Below are positions 53,923 to 62,855 of a DNA stretch of 64,000 bases, in pieces (the first letter of the stretch is position 1; each line of letters begins with the position of its first letter). The translations under genes were made by a program, and so were the position numbers. The notes under the pieces are model-generated. The model had not been told where the DNA came from. It searched no databases and saw only the letters and a program-made list of their open reading frames with translations. Origin of the DNA: Saprospiraceae bacterium (GTDB taxonomy: Bacteria; Bacteroidota; Bacteroidia; Chitinophagales; Saprospiraceae); the NCBI GenBank assembly GCA_016720635.1, contig JADKKF010000002.1, positions 469,001 to 533,000 on the forward strand. The letters are read 5' to 3'.

Positions 53923-54675
53923 TTATTTTGATGATTTAATATATGAATCGAGGTTTAAAATACCGAGTTTTTGCAAAAAATGCGTAACCGAAACTTGTAA
54001 AACCCCTAAACCATACTTCGAGCTCCTTGTAAAATTTATGGATGAGGCTTCTTCAAAATATTTTGTAGGACAAGTGACCTCCGCTATGTCAAAACCAGCA
54101 TAAACAATTTGTGAAAGCATTTGATTGTCAAACACAAAATCGTTGGAGTTTTTATTGAAAGCGATGGTTTTCAATACTTCTTTTGAAAATGCCCTATAGC
54201 CCGTATGATACTCAGACAGTTTGTATCCAATTAACAAATTTTGTGTCATGGTCAAAAATCTATTGGCAATATATTTGTAGAGGGGCATCCCTCCTTTTAA
54301 AGCACCTACTCCCAAAATCCTACTTCCAAGCACTACTGGAAACAATTCATCACCTAAGATATTGACCATGGCTGGAATTAATTTTGGTGTATATTGATAG
54401 TCTGGGTGTAACATGATGACAATATCTCCATCCAATTCCAAAGCCTTATTGTAAAGTGATTTCTGGTTGCCACCATATCCTTTGTTTTTCTCATGTTGAA
54501 TGATATGGTTGATACCAATCTCTTTAGCTTTTTGTACGGTTGAATCTTTAGATGCATCGTCACAAAGGACCACTTCGTCCACAATGTCCAGAGGGATTTC
54601 TTTGTATGTTTTTTCTAGAGTCGCTGCTGCATTATAAGCTGGCATTACGACGATTACTTTTTTGCCTTTATACAT
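53923..54675 (-). CDS. Family 2 glycosyltransferase (polyprenol-phosphate sugar synthase type)
   Basis: 250 residues, GT-A fold. N-terminal VIVVMPAYNAAATLEKTYKEIP and VVLCDDASKDST carry the nucleotide-binding Asp residues; IVIMLHPDYQYTPKLIPAMV holds the DxD-like metal site (here HPDYQY), and YHTGYRAFSKEVL the acceptor-region motif. It resembles dolichyl/undecaprenyl-phosphate sugar synthases but lacks the C-terminal membrane helices, so it is probably membrane-associated only. It starts 4 bases after the DUF5606 gene. Confidence 0.87.
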   Translation of the reverse strand: MYKGKKVIVVMPAYNAAATLEKTYKEIPLDIVDEVVLCDDASKDSTVQKAKEIGINHIIQHEKNKGYGGNQKSLYNKALELDGDIVIMLHPDYQYTPKLIPAMVNILGDELFPVVLGSRILGVGALKGGMPLYKYIANRFLTMTQNLLIGYKLSEYHTGYRAFSKEVLKTIAFNKNSNDFVFDNQMLSQIVYAGFDIAEVTCPTKYFEEASSINFTRSSKYGLGVLQVSVTHFLQKLGILNLDSYIKSSK

Positions 54676-54679
54676 GGGG

Positions 54680-55144
54680 TTATTCTTCTTCGTTTGATTT
54701 TGCTATAGATTTTGGTTTTTCCGATTTTTCATTTTTAGAATCTACCAATTTATAATTCGCCTCAGTGATGATATTTTTTTGAACCAAAAATTGGTACCAT
54801 TTGATCAATTTTTTCATATCACTTAGCGAGACCCTGTCCTCATCGTAGTTGGGAATTGCTTTTCTTATATAATTTTTTATCTCTGAAGGTTCCCCTTTTG
54901 TTCCTAATGTAGGTAAATCATTGCGGTGTTCAAACATCGATGAAAAAACGTCTTTTAGGCCGATAGATTCTTCATATGTATAGATAGAAATCGTCTCTAA
55001 GGGTGTAAATTGATGCTGACGAGCAGTAACAAATGTTCTCTTTTTTGTGTCAAACTCTTCGATGATTATGCCATTTCCCCTAGATGTTACCGCCTTATAA
55101 AGGCCACTTAGCCCCGATACGGCTATAATATTTTCAATATTCAT
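54680..55144 (-). CDS. DUF5606 family protein
   Basis: 154 residues. The first 70 (IENIIAVSGLSGLYKAVTSRGNGIIIEEFDTKKRTFVTARQHQFTPLETISIYTYEES) form the DUF5606 domain found across Bacteroidota; then a helical part (DMKKLIKWYQFLVQKNIITE) and a short charged tail rich in Lys, Glu and Ser. Function unknown. It heads a two-gene transcript with the glycosyltransferase and has a TATTTTTG element at 55163-55170. No signal peptide. Confidence 0.88.
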   Translation of the reverse strand: MNIENIIAVSGLSGLYKAVTSRGNGIIIEEFDTKKRTFVTARQHQFTPLETISIYTYEESIGLKDVFSSMFEHRNDLPTLGTKGEPSEIKNYIRKAIPNYDEDRVSLSDMKKLIKWYQFLVQKNIITEANYKLVDSKNEKSEKPKSIAKSNEEE

Positions 55145-55162
55145 TGATTTATATTTTCAAAG

Positions 55163-55170
55163 CAAAAATA
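55163..55170 (-). promoter_or_regulatory. -7 type element TATTTTTG before the DUF5606 gene
   Basis: Exact TAnnTTTG on the minus strand, 18 bases ahead of the ATG. Confidence 0.5.
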
Positions 55171-55240
55171 AAGCTATAATTTTGTTTTTCCTATTTTAGG
55201 ACAATTATTTGAAATCTTAGGATAATTTAGATTCAATTTT

Positions 55241-55948
55241 ATGAAGATTAATAGCATAACGAAATGCGTTCTTTCTACGATATTTGCGATGGTGGTGTAT
55301 TCAAATGTCATCGTTTCGCAAATAGCAATGACCGTAGGATATCATTATTCAGCGGGCAAATTCGATGCTATCAATGAACTCATTGAAAGATCTAATACGA
55401 AATTTATGCCCAATAATAAAGCCTGGTCTTCAATAAAAGGGATGAATGGCCTAAGTTTAGGACTCAAGTACAGATTTGGAAACTTCGGACTTAATGCGGG
55501 CTGGCGCTATTTGTTTAGTATAAAATCCGCAAAAGGATTAACAGATGGATCCACCAACTCCTTTGATTGGCAATGGAACTTTCAAAACAATTCATACAAT
55601 TTTGGTATAGAAGGATTTGTTTCCAATTATTTTAGCTTAGGTTTTGATGTATTGTGGGATGGATATAGACTTAAATCAAAAAAATCAAACCTCGGTAGCT
55701 CTAATATTTTATGGAGAGATGACATTATTTCGTCAACCCTTTATGGAAGTTTAAATATTCCAGGGACAGAAATTATAAGCATGAGTATAAGGCCATTTGT
55801 CCAAATACCGTTAACAAAAGTATCATTGGAATCATTGGCAACTGAACTTAGCATTGAATCTACCACACCACTGCCTAAGTTTAATTCCTTAACTTATGGT
55901 ATTTCTATTATTTTCAACAATGGTCCCCAAGCGGAGGATTCTGAATGA
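55241..55948 (+). CDS. Probable secreted outer-membrane beta-barrel protein
   Basis: 235 residues with a signal peptide (about 1-28, ending NVIVSQ). Strand-like stretches alternate through the mature part (GLSLGLKYRFGNFGLNAGWRYLFSI, NYFSLGFDVLWDGYRLKS, LNSLTYGISIIFN-like end). No family recognised; it is consistent with a small outer-membrane barrel. It is divergent from the DUF5606 gene. A palindrome with an 8-base stem follows at 55976-55998. Confidence 0.65.
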   Translation: MKINSITKCVLSTIFAMVVYSNVIVSQIAMTVGYHYSAGKFDAINELIERSNTKFMPNNKAWSSIKGMNGLSLGLKYRFGNFGLNAGWRYLFSIKSAKGLTDGSTNSFDWQWNFQNNSYNFGIEGFVSNYFSLGFDVLWDGYRLKSKKSNLGSSNILWRDDIISSTLYGSLNIPGTEIISMSIRPFVQIPLTKVSLESLATELSIESTTPLPKFNSLTYGISIIFNNGPQAEDSE

Positions 55949-56483
55949 GCGCCCTAATTTTTGTTAAATAAACCACAGTTTTCAAATTTGGAAAACTGAA
56001 TAAATGTATTAACTTTTAGTCAAAATATCCTACCTAGTCCAATTGATTTATCATTATGATTTGCAAAGATTTTTTAGTTTTCCTTTAATCTAAAAAACGT
56101 GCACTAAGAGTATCAAGATTCTATTGACTTTACTTTAATGGAGTATATCCAACTAATCGTGCGTGAATAAAACTCTGAATGCCCAATTTCAGTCAATTAA
56201 GGCACATGGATAAAAATTTATTGTTTTTTTTGAAAATATTTAGATTGTATTGCCGATTTGATATGAGAAAAAAGTTAATATTCTTAATTGTTATAATGAG
56301 GAATATAATATTGATTAAATTAAAATATATAGTATTAATGTTTTAGAAACTGAGGAAGTAACGCCCGAAATGATGCGTCCCCTATGAATTATAAAAAAAT
56401 GAATATCAGCAATATAAATATATGAAAAAGAAATAATGTATTAAATACCACAAAACGGCTAATATATTAAAAAAGTTAAATTG
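55949..56483. other. AT-rich intergenic region, no gene recognised
   Basis: About 530 bases. The only clear structure is CAGTTTTC/GAAAACTG around AAATTTG (55976-55998), possibly a weak terminator of the preceding gene although no T run follows. The rest is very AT-rich without a supportable open frame. Confidence 0.5.
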
Positions 56484-56491
56484 TAGTTTTG
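56484..56491 (+). promoter_or_regulatory. -7 type element TAGTTTTG of the surface-protein operon
   Basis: Exact TAnnTTTG with predicted transcription start near 56498, which is the first base of a perfect hairpin (56498-56527). Confidence 0.5.
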
Positions 56492-56497
56492 TGCCCT

Positions 56498-56527
56498 ATT
56501 ACTATGTAGAGTCTTGACCATAGTAAT
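56498..56527 (+). promoter_or_regulatory. 5'-terminal mRNA hairpin
   Basis: ATTACTATG / CATAGTAAT, a perfect 9-base stem with a 12-base loop, lies where the transcript should begin, in an 83-base leader. Hairpins at the very 5' end often protect highly expressed mRNAs from decay. Confidence 0.5.
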
Positions 56528-56580
56528 AATATTGGTTAAAAGCATTATTTATATACATTTTTAAACATTAACTAAAACTC

Positions 56581-57012
56581 ATGAAAGGAAACAATTTTTC
56601 ACTTTCTTCTGTAAAGAAGAGACTCGAGAAACTAAGCATTCTCACACTGGTGGTTTTTGGTTTTAGCTTTTTTGCATTTTCTGGTCAAATGTCTGCACAA
56701 GACAGAACAGGGGGGGCAAATTTGAAAACTGGTCAAGCAGCCATTGAGGCCGCTTCGGTTTACTCTCAAGCTATTTCATCCACTATGCCAAATGACGTGA
56801 TCTACAGTTTACCATTAGAATCTCGTGGTAACCCAGATCAAATTGCCACTGTTACGATTGCGAATGAATTCATTACCAATCTTCAAAATGGAACTGTTAA
56901 CTCCACCACTGCATTTAACAATGCTGTCAATAGTTGGATTTCAAAGGCTCCAAATGAAACAAAATTGGTTCTAAGAGCAGCGAATAATTTATTAAATGTT
57001 ATCAGACAATAA
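56581..57012 (+). CDS. Small secreted protein of unknown function upstream of the giant surface protein
   Basis: 143 residues with a long signal peptide (basic N-terminus, hydrophobic core about 20-32, ending QMSAQ near residue 40). The mature 100 residues are rich in Ala, Asn, Thr and Ser (TGQAAIEAASVYSQAISSTM, FITNLQNGTVNSTTAFNNAVNSWISKAPNETK), without Cys. I recognise no family and see no sorting domain, so it probably stays in the periplasm or leaves by another route. It lies 48 bases before the giant T9SS protein, sharing its promoter, so the two may work together. Confidence 0.72.
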   Translation: MKGNNFSLSSVKKRLEKLSILTLVVFGFSFFAFSGQMSAQDRTGGANLKTGQAAIEAASVYSQAISSTMPNDVIYSLPLESRGNPDQIATVTIANEFITNLQNGTVNSTTAFNNAVNSWISKAPNETKLVLRAANNLLNVIRQ

Positions 57013-57060
57013 TTTTGTCGCATTTAATTTATGTAAAATTTTTTATAAACGTTAAATCTC

Positions 57061-60000
57061 ATGAAAAAAATGAATTTTACTTTTTCTAAACTTCGGAGTT
57101 TTATGTCCTTTTTGGGGTTGGTTTCAATCCTTTCTTGGTCTTCATCGACTCTAGATGCACAAACTATGAATTGTGCTAACACAACAATAAATTTGTTGGC
57201 AGGAGAATGTACTACTAACTTCACTCCAAACATTATTGCAACAGCGCCTGCAGCCCCAGGTTATACACCATGGGCTACAGCTGCACCAGCTGCTTTGACT
57301 TCTAATAATACAACTGGAGCAGCTGCTGGATCGTCTGGTACATCAAATGTTTATTTTGATTTGCAAAATGCTTCTGGTAGCGGCAAGCAGCTATGGGGTA
57401 TGACATTTTATACCAATGCCGCTATTCCTGCTCCTGCTGGAACAGTTTATCAAGTATATCGTACCACTAATCCAGGCTCATATGGCGGTGCTAACACATA
57501 TAATGCTGCAAATTGGACTTTGATAGGAACTTATACTTCTACAGCTGTCGCAACGTCAGGACAAGCAATCAATGTTAATTTTTCTTCTCCAGTAAATTTT
57601 GCAGTTGGAACATCGTATGGGTTTTATGTACAAAGTTCTTATACTTATCCAGCTTCAATTGTATATTTGGCTACGGGAAGTCCTACATTTGCATTCCCAG
57701 GAGGTTTAAACTTTTACGCTGGTATTGGTGGAAATGCAATTTTTGCAAATAATAACACTTTTGGAACGCCTAATCCATCTTCTACTACTCCGGCAGCTGC
57801 AGCAGCAGGTACCTTTAGAAGGATTACAGCATCTTTCCATTGGGCAACTCCTCCTAGTACAATGGTTGGTACTTTAGCAAATGGTATTGTTACACAGACT
57901 GGAGGACCAGCAATCGGATCTCCAATGGCTGCGGGAAATCATACTTTGACTTTTACAGCTACTGACCCAGCAGGGGTAGTTCCAACTACTTCTTGCTCTA
58001 TGGTTGTTACTGTTGTTAACTTTGAGAATCAACCAGGTAATGTTGTTAACAACAATTTGGTTTGTAATCAATTAGCAAATATATCTTTGGATGAAGACTG
58101 TAGAGCTGTCATCACCCCAGGTATGATATTGGTTGGTGGACCTTATGCATGTCTTAACAGATATGTAGTTACAGTAATGAATGAAAATGGTACAGTTATC
58201 CCAGCGGCAACTGTCAATAGAACTCATATCGACAGAACTTTACAAGTGAAAGTAACAGATCCAACAACAGGTAATACTTGTTGGGGATACCTAAGAGTTG
58301 AGGACAAAATGCCTCCAGTACTTACTTGTTCTGATTTGACAATTGACTGTAATGACCCAGTGGCACCACTTGGATCATATAATTCAGCACAAACAAACTT
58401 TATACCAACTGCACCAAGAACAGGTTCTTTGGTGGTTTCAAATAATGTTCCAGTTCAAGTTGTGGACAACTCTTGTGGTACTATGACATTCAATGTAAAT
58501 GCAGGATATCCAATTTCTGTGACTGATTTGAATTTATCATTGAATTTTGACCATACTTGGTTATCTGACAATGTTATTACATTAACATCGCCTAATGGTA
58601 CGGTATTTACCTTATTGGATGGTGTGTGTGGAGGACCATTCCCTATTAACACAACATTTGATGATGAATGTACAAATACTAGTACGTTATGTGCCGATTT
58701 AGCAACGGCTACTTGTTTCAGACCAACATTTGGACCTTTGTCTATTTTTGATGGAGGAACTGGAAATGGTGCATGGACATTATCTATTTGTGATGACGCT
58801 GCTGGTGATGTTGGTACAATAATATCTGCTTCATTATCAATCAGTTATGTTGAGAGAGCACCAACAGCTCCTGCTGTTGCTGAAAATTGCAGTTCTTACT
58901 CATTAACTTACAGAGATGTTGTAAATAATCAACAATGTACAGGTGACTGTTGGAAGACTATCACACGTACTTGGACAGCAGTAGATGCCAGCTCTTATAG
59001 AAATGTTGGAACTTGCGTTCAAACTATTTGTTTCAAGAAATTGGCTATAAATGGACTTGCTTGGCCATCTAACTATGATGGATTGGCAGGAAGTTTAGCT
59101 GTTCTTGAATGCAAAGGCCCTTGGGATGTAAATGGTAACAACTATCCTGATGTAACTGAAACAGGTAAGCCTGGAGGAGACGCTTGTAATATCCAATGTA
59201 CTTGGAGAGACGAGGTAATCAAAGTTTGTGGCGATGATGCTTCTACATCAGCTATCGAAGGAACTTTCAAAGTATTGAGATTCTGGACTTGTCTTGACTG
59301 GTGTACAGGTGAAACTGCTACTCACTTACAAATCATCAAAGTTGGTGATCATGGAAGTCCAGTAGTTGCTTGCCCAGTATATCCTACTAGAGCATTACAA
59401 TTAGGATTGGGTGGAGCACCAGGTAATTTAGTTGCTTCTGAAGGTACTAACGTAACTCTAAGTACAGATTATAATTCTTGTATGTCGGCTTATAATTTCC
59501 CAGCAGCTACATTTACAGATGCATGTGGAAGTGCAATTAAGAGCGGATGGTTGATTGGTACTGATGCTACTTCTGGAGCTGAGGCTTTCAGAATAAATAC
59601 AAATGGTGGTATCGTTAGAAATATCCCAGTTGGAAATTACAATGTTTGCTATTATTTAGAAGATATGTGTGGAAATGTAGGATCATGCTGTATGAATGTT
59701 GCAGTAAGAGATTATGTTTCTCCAGTTGCTATTTGTAAGACATATTTGACTATCGGATTGGGTGATAATGGTAGAGGAAGAATCTATGCTACTGACTTTG
59801 ATAACGGATCATATGACAATTGTGCAATCGTATCTTGGAAAGTTAGAAGAATGTCAGATCCTTGTCATACCCCAGCTATCACTACATTGAGAGATACTGT
59901 TGCATTCTGTTGTACAGATGTTAACAAGAAAATTGCAGTTGTAATGAGAGTTACAGATGCTAACGGAAATTACAATGAGTGTATGGACTCAGTATTGGTA

Positions 60001-60228
60001 CAAGACAAATTGCCACCAATCATCACATGTCCACCAGATATCAACATCGATTGCAGATACCCATATAGCTTATCAAACTTAGATATATTCGGTACTGTAG
60101 TAAATGGAGGTAGAGGAACAACAGCAGTTACAAGAGATCCAATCTTCATTGACCAAAGATATGGTCATATCGGAAGACACTCTGAAAGCGAGCAAAATCC
60201 ACACTTCCAAGTTGGAGTAAATGGGTAG
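57061..60228 (+). CDS. Giant multidomain surface protein, N-terminal part (frameshifted from 60221-62602)
   Basis: 1055 residues as read: signal peptide (about 1-34, ending TLDAQ), a Gly/Ala/Thr-rich beta region, HYR/Ig-like segments (ISLDEDCRAVITPGMIL, LRVEDKMPPVLTC), and at about residues 465-600 a section resembling the proprotein-convertase P domain (VTDLNLSLNFDHTWLSDNVITLTSPNGT to GNGAWTLSICDDAAGDVGTI). Many Cys-containing Ig-like repeats follow. The frame stops at 60226-60228; dropping one G of the GGG at 60223-60225 continues it (VNGSIDNCSLTL) into the next frame. Intact, the product would be about 1,846 residues, probably an adhesin or extracellular matrix protein. Confidence 0.85.
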   Translation: MKKMNFTFSKLRSFMSFLGLVSILSWSSSTLDAQTMNCANTTINLLAGECTTNFTPNIIATAPAAPGYTPWATAAPAALTSNNTTGAAAGSSGTSNVYFDLQNASGSGKQLWGMTFYTNAAIPAPAGTVYQVYRTTNPGSYGGANTYNAANWTLIGTYTSTAVATSGQAINVNFSSPVNFAVGTSYGFYVQSSYTYPASIVYLATGSPTFAFPGGLNFYAGIGGNAIFANNNTFGTPNPSSTTPAAAAAGTFRRITASFHWATPPSTMVGTLANGIVTQTGGPAIGSPMAAGNHTLTFTATDPAGVVPTTSCSMVVTVVNFENQPGNVVNNNLVCNQLANISLDEDCRAVITPGMILVGGPYACLNRYVVTVMNENGTVIPAATVNRTHIDRTLQVKVTDPTTGNTCWGYLRVEDKMPPVLTCSDLTIDCNDPVAPLGSYNSAQTNFIPTAPRTGSLVVSNNVPVQVVDNSCGTMTFNVNAGYPISVTDLNLSLNFDHTWLSDNVITLTSPNGTVFTLLDGVCGGPFPINTTFDDECTNTSTLCADLATATCFRPTFGPLSIFDGGTGNGAWTLSICDDAAGDVGTIISASLSISYVERAPTAPAVAENCSSYSLTYRDVVNNQQCTGDCWKTITRTWTAVDASSYRNVGTCVQTICFKKLAINGLAWPSNYDGLAGSLAVLECKGPWDVNGNNYPDVTETGKPGGDACNIQCTWRDEVIKVCGDDASTSAIEGTFKVLRFWTCLDWCTGETATHLQIIKVGDHGSPVVACPVYPTRALQLGLGGAPGNLVASEGTNVTLSTDYNSCMSAYNFPAATFTDACGSAIKSGWLIGTDATSGAEAFRINTNGGIVRNIPVGNYNVCYYLEDMCGNVGSCCMNVAVRDYVSPVAICKTYLTIGLGDNGRGRIYATDFDNGSYDNCAIVSWKVRRMSDPCHTPAITTLRDTVAFCCTDVNKKIAVVMRVTDANGNYNECMDSVLVQDKLPPIITCPPDINIDCRYPYSLSNLDIFGTVVNGGRGTTAVTRDPIFIDQRYGHIGRHSESEQNPHFQVGVNG

Positions 60229-62602
60229 CATCGATAACTGTAGTTTGACACTTTCTTATTCTCAATCACCAGATATATTCTGCAATAGAGGAAGAATTAC
60301 AAGAACTTGGATAGCTGCAGATGCAGCGGGATCTAGATCTTGTGTACAATACATCAACATATACAACACGTATGAATTCTCAGGAGCTGACTTCTTTGTA
60401 TTGAATGACAATAGCGGTCAACCACCTTATGACGTACCATTTGTAAATTACAATAGCGCAAGAGATTACAACTGGGATGATATGCACGATATCTACTGGC
60501 CAGCAGATTACACAACTAATCAGTGTGGAGCAGCTTTAGATACAGCAAATATTCCTTGGCCTTACAAAAAGCCATGGTTTAGAGAAGACGTATGTTCAAA
60601 TGTAGGAGTAGGTTATGATGACTGGTACTTCGACTTTGAAGTAGGTTCAAGCCAAGGATGTAAGAAAGTAATCAGAAAGTGGAAAGTAATTGACTGGTGT
60701 CAGAGAGATGACGAAGGAAACCATCCATCTTGGATGTATGACCAAGTATTGGTTGTAATGAATTCATCAGCTCCAACATTCACGAATTGCGCTCCAGTTT
60801 CTTGGTGTCATAACGGACCTGCATGTGGTCCTCATCACCAAGCATTGAGCATCACTGCTACGGATGATTGTGATCCAGAAACTAAGTTAAGATACAGATA
60901 CCAAGTAGATTTGAATAATGATGGGACATTTGATTCATTCGGAACAGGATCTACAATTGATCCAGCAGCTGGATGGGTACTAGGTACACATAGAGTTGTT
61001 TGGGAAGTAGAAGATGGATGTGGAAACAAGGAAACTTGTACACAGATACTTACCATCAAAGATTGTAAGAAACCAAGTCCAGTATGTATCGAGTTGATCG
61101 CAGAATTGATGCCAACAACTTGTATGATTGAACTTTGGGCTTCTGACTTCATCGCTGGTAATAGCTCAACAGACAATTGCCCTGGTCCATACACATACAC
61201 ATTTGATGCAGCGGGAACACAAGCAAATAGAATATTTACATTGGCTGACGTAGGTCGTGTACCAGTAAATATCTATATGTGGGATGCAGCAGGAAATTCT
61301 GATTTCTGTATCACAACAGCAACTATCCAAAATAATATGCCTTGTGGATCAACAGCTTCAAGATTGTTGACAGGAACTGTAAAAACTGAGTTGAACAATG
61401 ATGTAAGAGATGCGAAAGTATCAATTATGGACAACAACAACAGTGAAGTTGGATACAGAATGTCAACAACAACTGGTGAATATGCATTTGACCCAATGGT
61501 TGCTGCTAACCAAACAGTTGTTCCATCAAGAGATGATAACCATAGAAATGGTATCAGCACAGCGGATATCATCGCTATCCAAAAGCATATCTTGGGAAGC
61601 CAAGCGTTGACAACTGGATACAAGATGATCGCAGCAGACGTTAACAAGTCTAATAGCATCACAGCTGCTGACTTAGTAGAATTGAGAAAATTGGTTCTAT
61701 TCAAGATCGATAGATTTGCTAATAACACATCATTCAGATTCGTAGATAAGAGCTACAATTTGACAACTGGTAACGTATTTAGCGCAAGCTTCCCTGAGAA
61801 AGCTACTTTAACAAGTACTCAAACAGGTAATGTTTTTGCTAATTTCGTAGCAGTGAAGATTGGAGATGTTAATGATAACGCAGTAGTTAACTTGACAGGA
61901 ACACCAGAAGAAAGAAGCGGAAAGACATTGTCATTCAATGTAGCAGATGCTAATTACACAGCAGGTGAAACAGTAAAAGTAACTATGAACGCAGCATCAT
62001 TCAACAATATCAACGGATATCAGTTTACAACAAACTTTGATAACCAAAGATTGGAATTCGTAGGATTCGAAGCTGGTAAATTGAACATAAATGATGATAA
62101 CTTCGGATTTACAATGTTGGAAAATGGTAAGATCACAACAAGCTGGTCAAACCCAACAGCAGTAAGCGTAAATGATAACGAAGGATTATTCACATTGGTA
62201 TTCAAGGCTAGAAGCAACGGTACAGTAAGTGAAAGCGTTTACGCTACATCTGAAGTAACCAATGCTCAAGCATACAATGCAGCAGGAGAAATCATGAACG
62301 TAGGATTGAACTTCATCGGAAAAGATGGTGTAGCAGTACAAGGCTTTGCATTGTACCAAAACCAACCAAATCCATGGGGAACAGAAACATTGATTGGTTT
62401 CAACTTGCCAGAGTCAATGAAAGCAAAAGTAAGTATCTATGATGTTACAGGAAAAGTAATCAAAGTAGTAGAAAGAACTTTCAACAAAGGATACAACAGT
62501 GTAACTTTGAACAAAGGAGAGCTTCCAGCTACTGGAGTTATGTACTATCAATTAGATGCAGCTGATTTCAGTGCAGCTAAGAAAATGATTATACTTGAAT
62601 AA
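60221..62602 (+). CDS. Giant surface protein, C-terminal part with dockerin-like repeats and T9SS sorting domain
   Basis: 793 residues from an ATG that is internal to the intact gene. It has no signal peptide. It contains more Cys-rich Ig-like segments, then dockerin type I-like pairs (NGISTADIIAIQKHIL and DVNKSNSITAADLVELRKLVL) at about residues 447-495, a cohesin-like beta domain (GKTLSFNVADANYTAGETVKVTMNA to LFTLVFKARSNG) and a type A sorting domain from about residue 710 (LYQNQPNPWGTETLIGFNLPES to KKMIILE). Export therefore depends on the signal peptide in the other frame, so the pair is one gene broken by a single base. Codon use is more biased (AAC, TTC, ATC, GGA) than in the 5' part. 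Confidence 0.85.
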   Translation: MGSIDNCSLTLSYSQSPDIFCNRGRITRTWIAADAAGSRSCVQYINIYNTYEFSGADFFVLNDNSGQPPYDVPFVNYNSARDYNWDDMHDIYWPADYTTNQCGAALDTANIPWPYKKPWFREDVCSNVGVGYDDWYFDFEVGSSQGCKKVIRKWKVIDWCQRDDEGNHPSWMYDQVLVVMNSSAPTFTNCAPVSWCHNGPACGPHHQALSITATDDCDPETKLRYRYQVDLNNDGTFDSFGTGSTIDPAAGWVLGTHRVVWEVEDGCGNKETCTQILTIKDCKKPSPVCIELIAELMPTTCMIELWASDFIAGNSSTDNCPGPYTYTFDAAGTQANRIFTLADVGRVPVNIYMWDAAGNSDFCITTATIQNNMPCGSTASRLLTGTVKTELNNDVRDAKVSIMDNNNSEVGYRMSTTTGEYAFDPMVAANQTVVPSRDDNHRNGISTADIIAIQKHILGSQALTTGYKMIAADVNKSNSITAADLVELRKLVLFKIDRFANNTSFRFVDKSYNLTTGNVFSASFPEKATLTSTQTGNVFANFVAVKIGDVNDNAVVNLTGTPEERSGKTLSFNVADANYTAGETVKVTMNAASFNNINGYQFTTNFDNQRLEFVGFEAGKLNINDDNFGFTMLENGKITTSWSNPTAVSVNDNEGLFTLVFKARSNGTVSESVYATSEVTNAQAYNAAGEIMNVGLNFIGKDGVAVQGFALYQNQPNPWGTETLIGFNLPESMKAKVSIYDVTGKVIKVVERTFNKGYNSVTLNKGELPATGVMYYQLDAADFSAAKKMIILE

Positions 62603-62636
62603 TAGAATCTAGGTTCTAGAAATTCAAAGAAAGAGC

Positions 62637-62665
62637 AGAGCCTCGACGTAAGTCGGGGCTCTTTT
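62637..62665 (+). terminator. Rho-independent terminator of the surface-protein operon
   Basis: AGAGCCTCGAC / GTCGGGGCTCT, 11-base stem with one wobble and loop GTAA, followed by TTTTGTTTG, 35 bases after the stop codon. Confidence 0.8.
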
Positions 62666-62699
62666 GTTTGTATGATATACCAAGCGCATAAGGCGGATG

Positions 62700-62775
62700 G
62701 AGGACGACGCAGTCGGTCTCGCGCACTAGCGAGACGGGACTCCGTAATACGCCGACCCCTCTCTCAGGAGAGGGG
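62700..62775. repeat. GC-rich extragenic element with two perfect hairpins
   Basis: GTCTCGC/GCGAGAC (62716-62722, 62729-62735, extended by AGTC/GACT) and CCCCTCTC/GAGAGGGG (62756-62763, 62768-62775, loop TCAG) stand side by side in a GC-rich block between a terminator and the hmgA promoter. Possibly related to the blocks at 25.4 and 47.5 kb. Confidence 0.45.
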
Positions 62776-62826
62776 ATATGCCCTAAATAATTGATTTTCG
62801 CGGGAGGTTAAATGAGGAGAAAGGTG

Positions 62827-62834
62827 TATCTTTG
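62827..62834 (+). promoter_or_regulatory. -7 type element TATCTTTG before hmgA
   Basis: Exact TAnnTTTG, 21 bases before the ATG; no clear -33 element. Confidence 0.5.
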
Positions 62835-62855
62835 TAGCATTAAGAAAGTTTTGAT

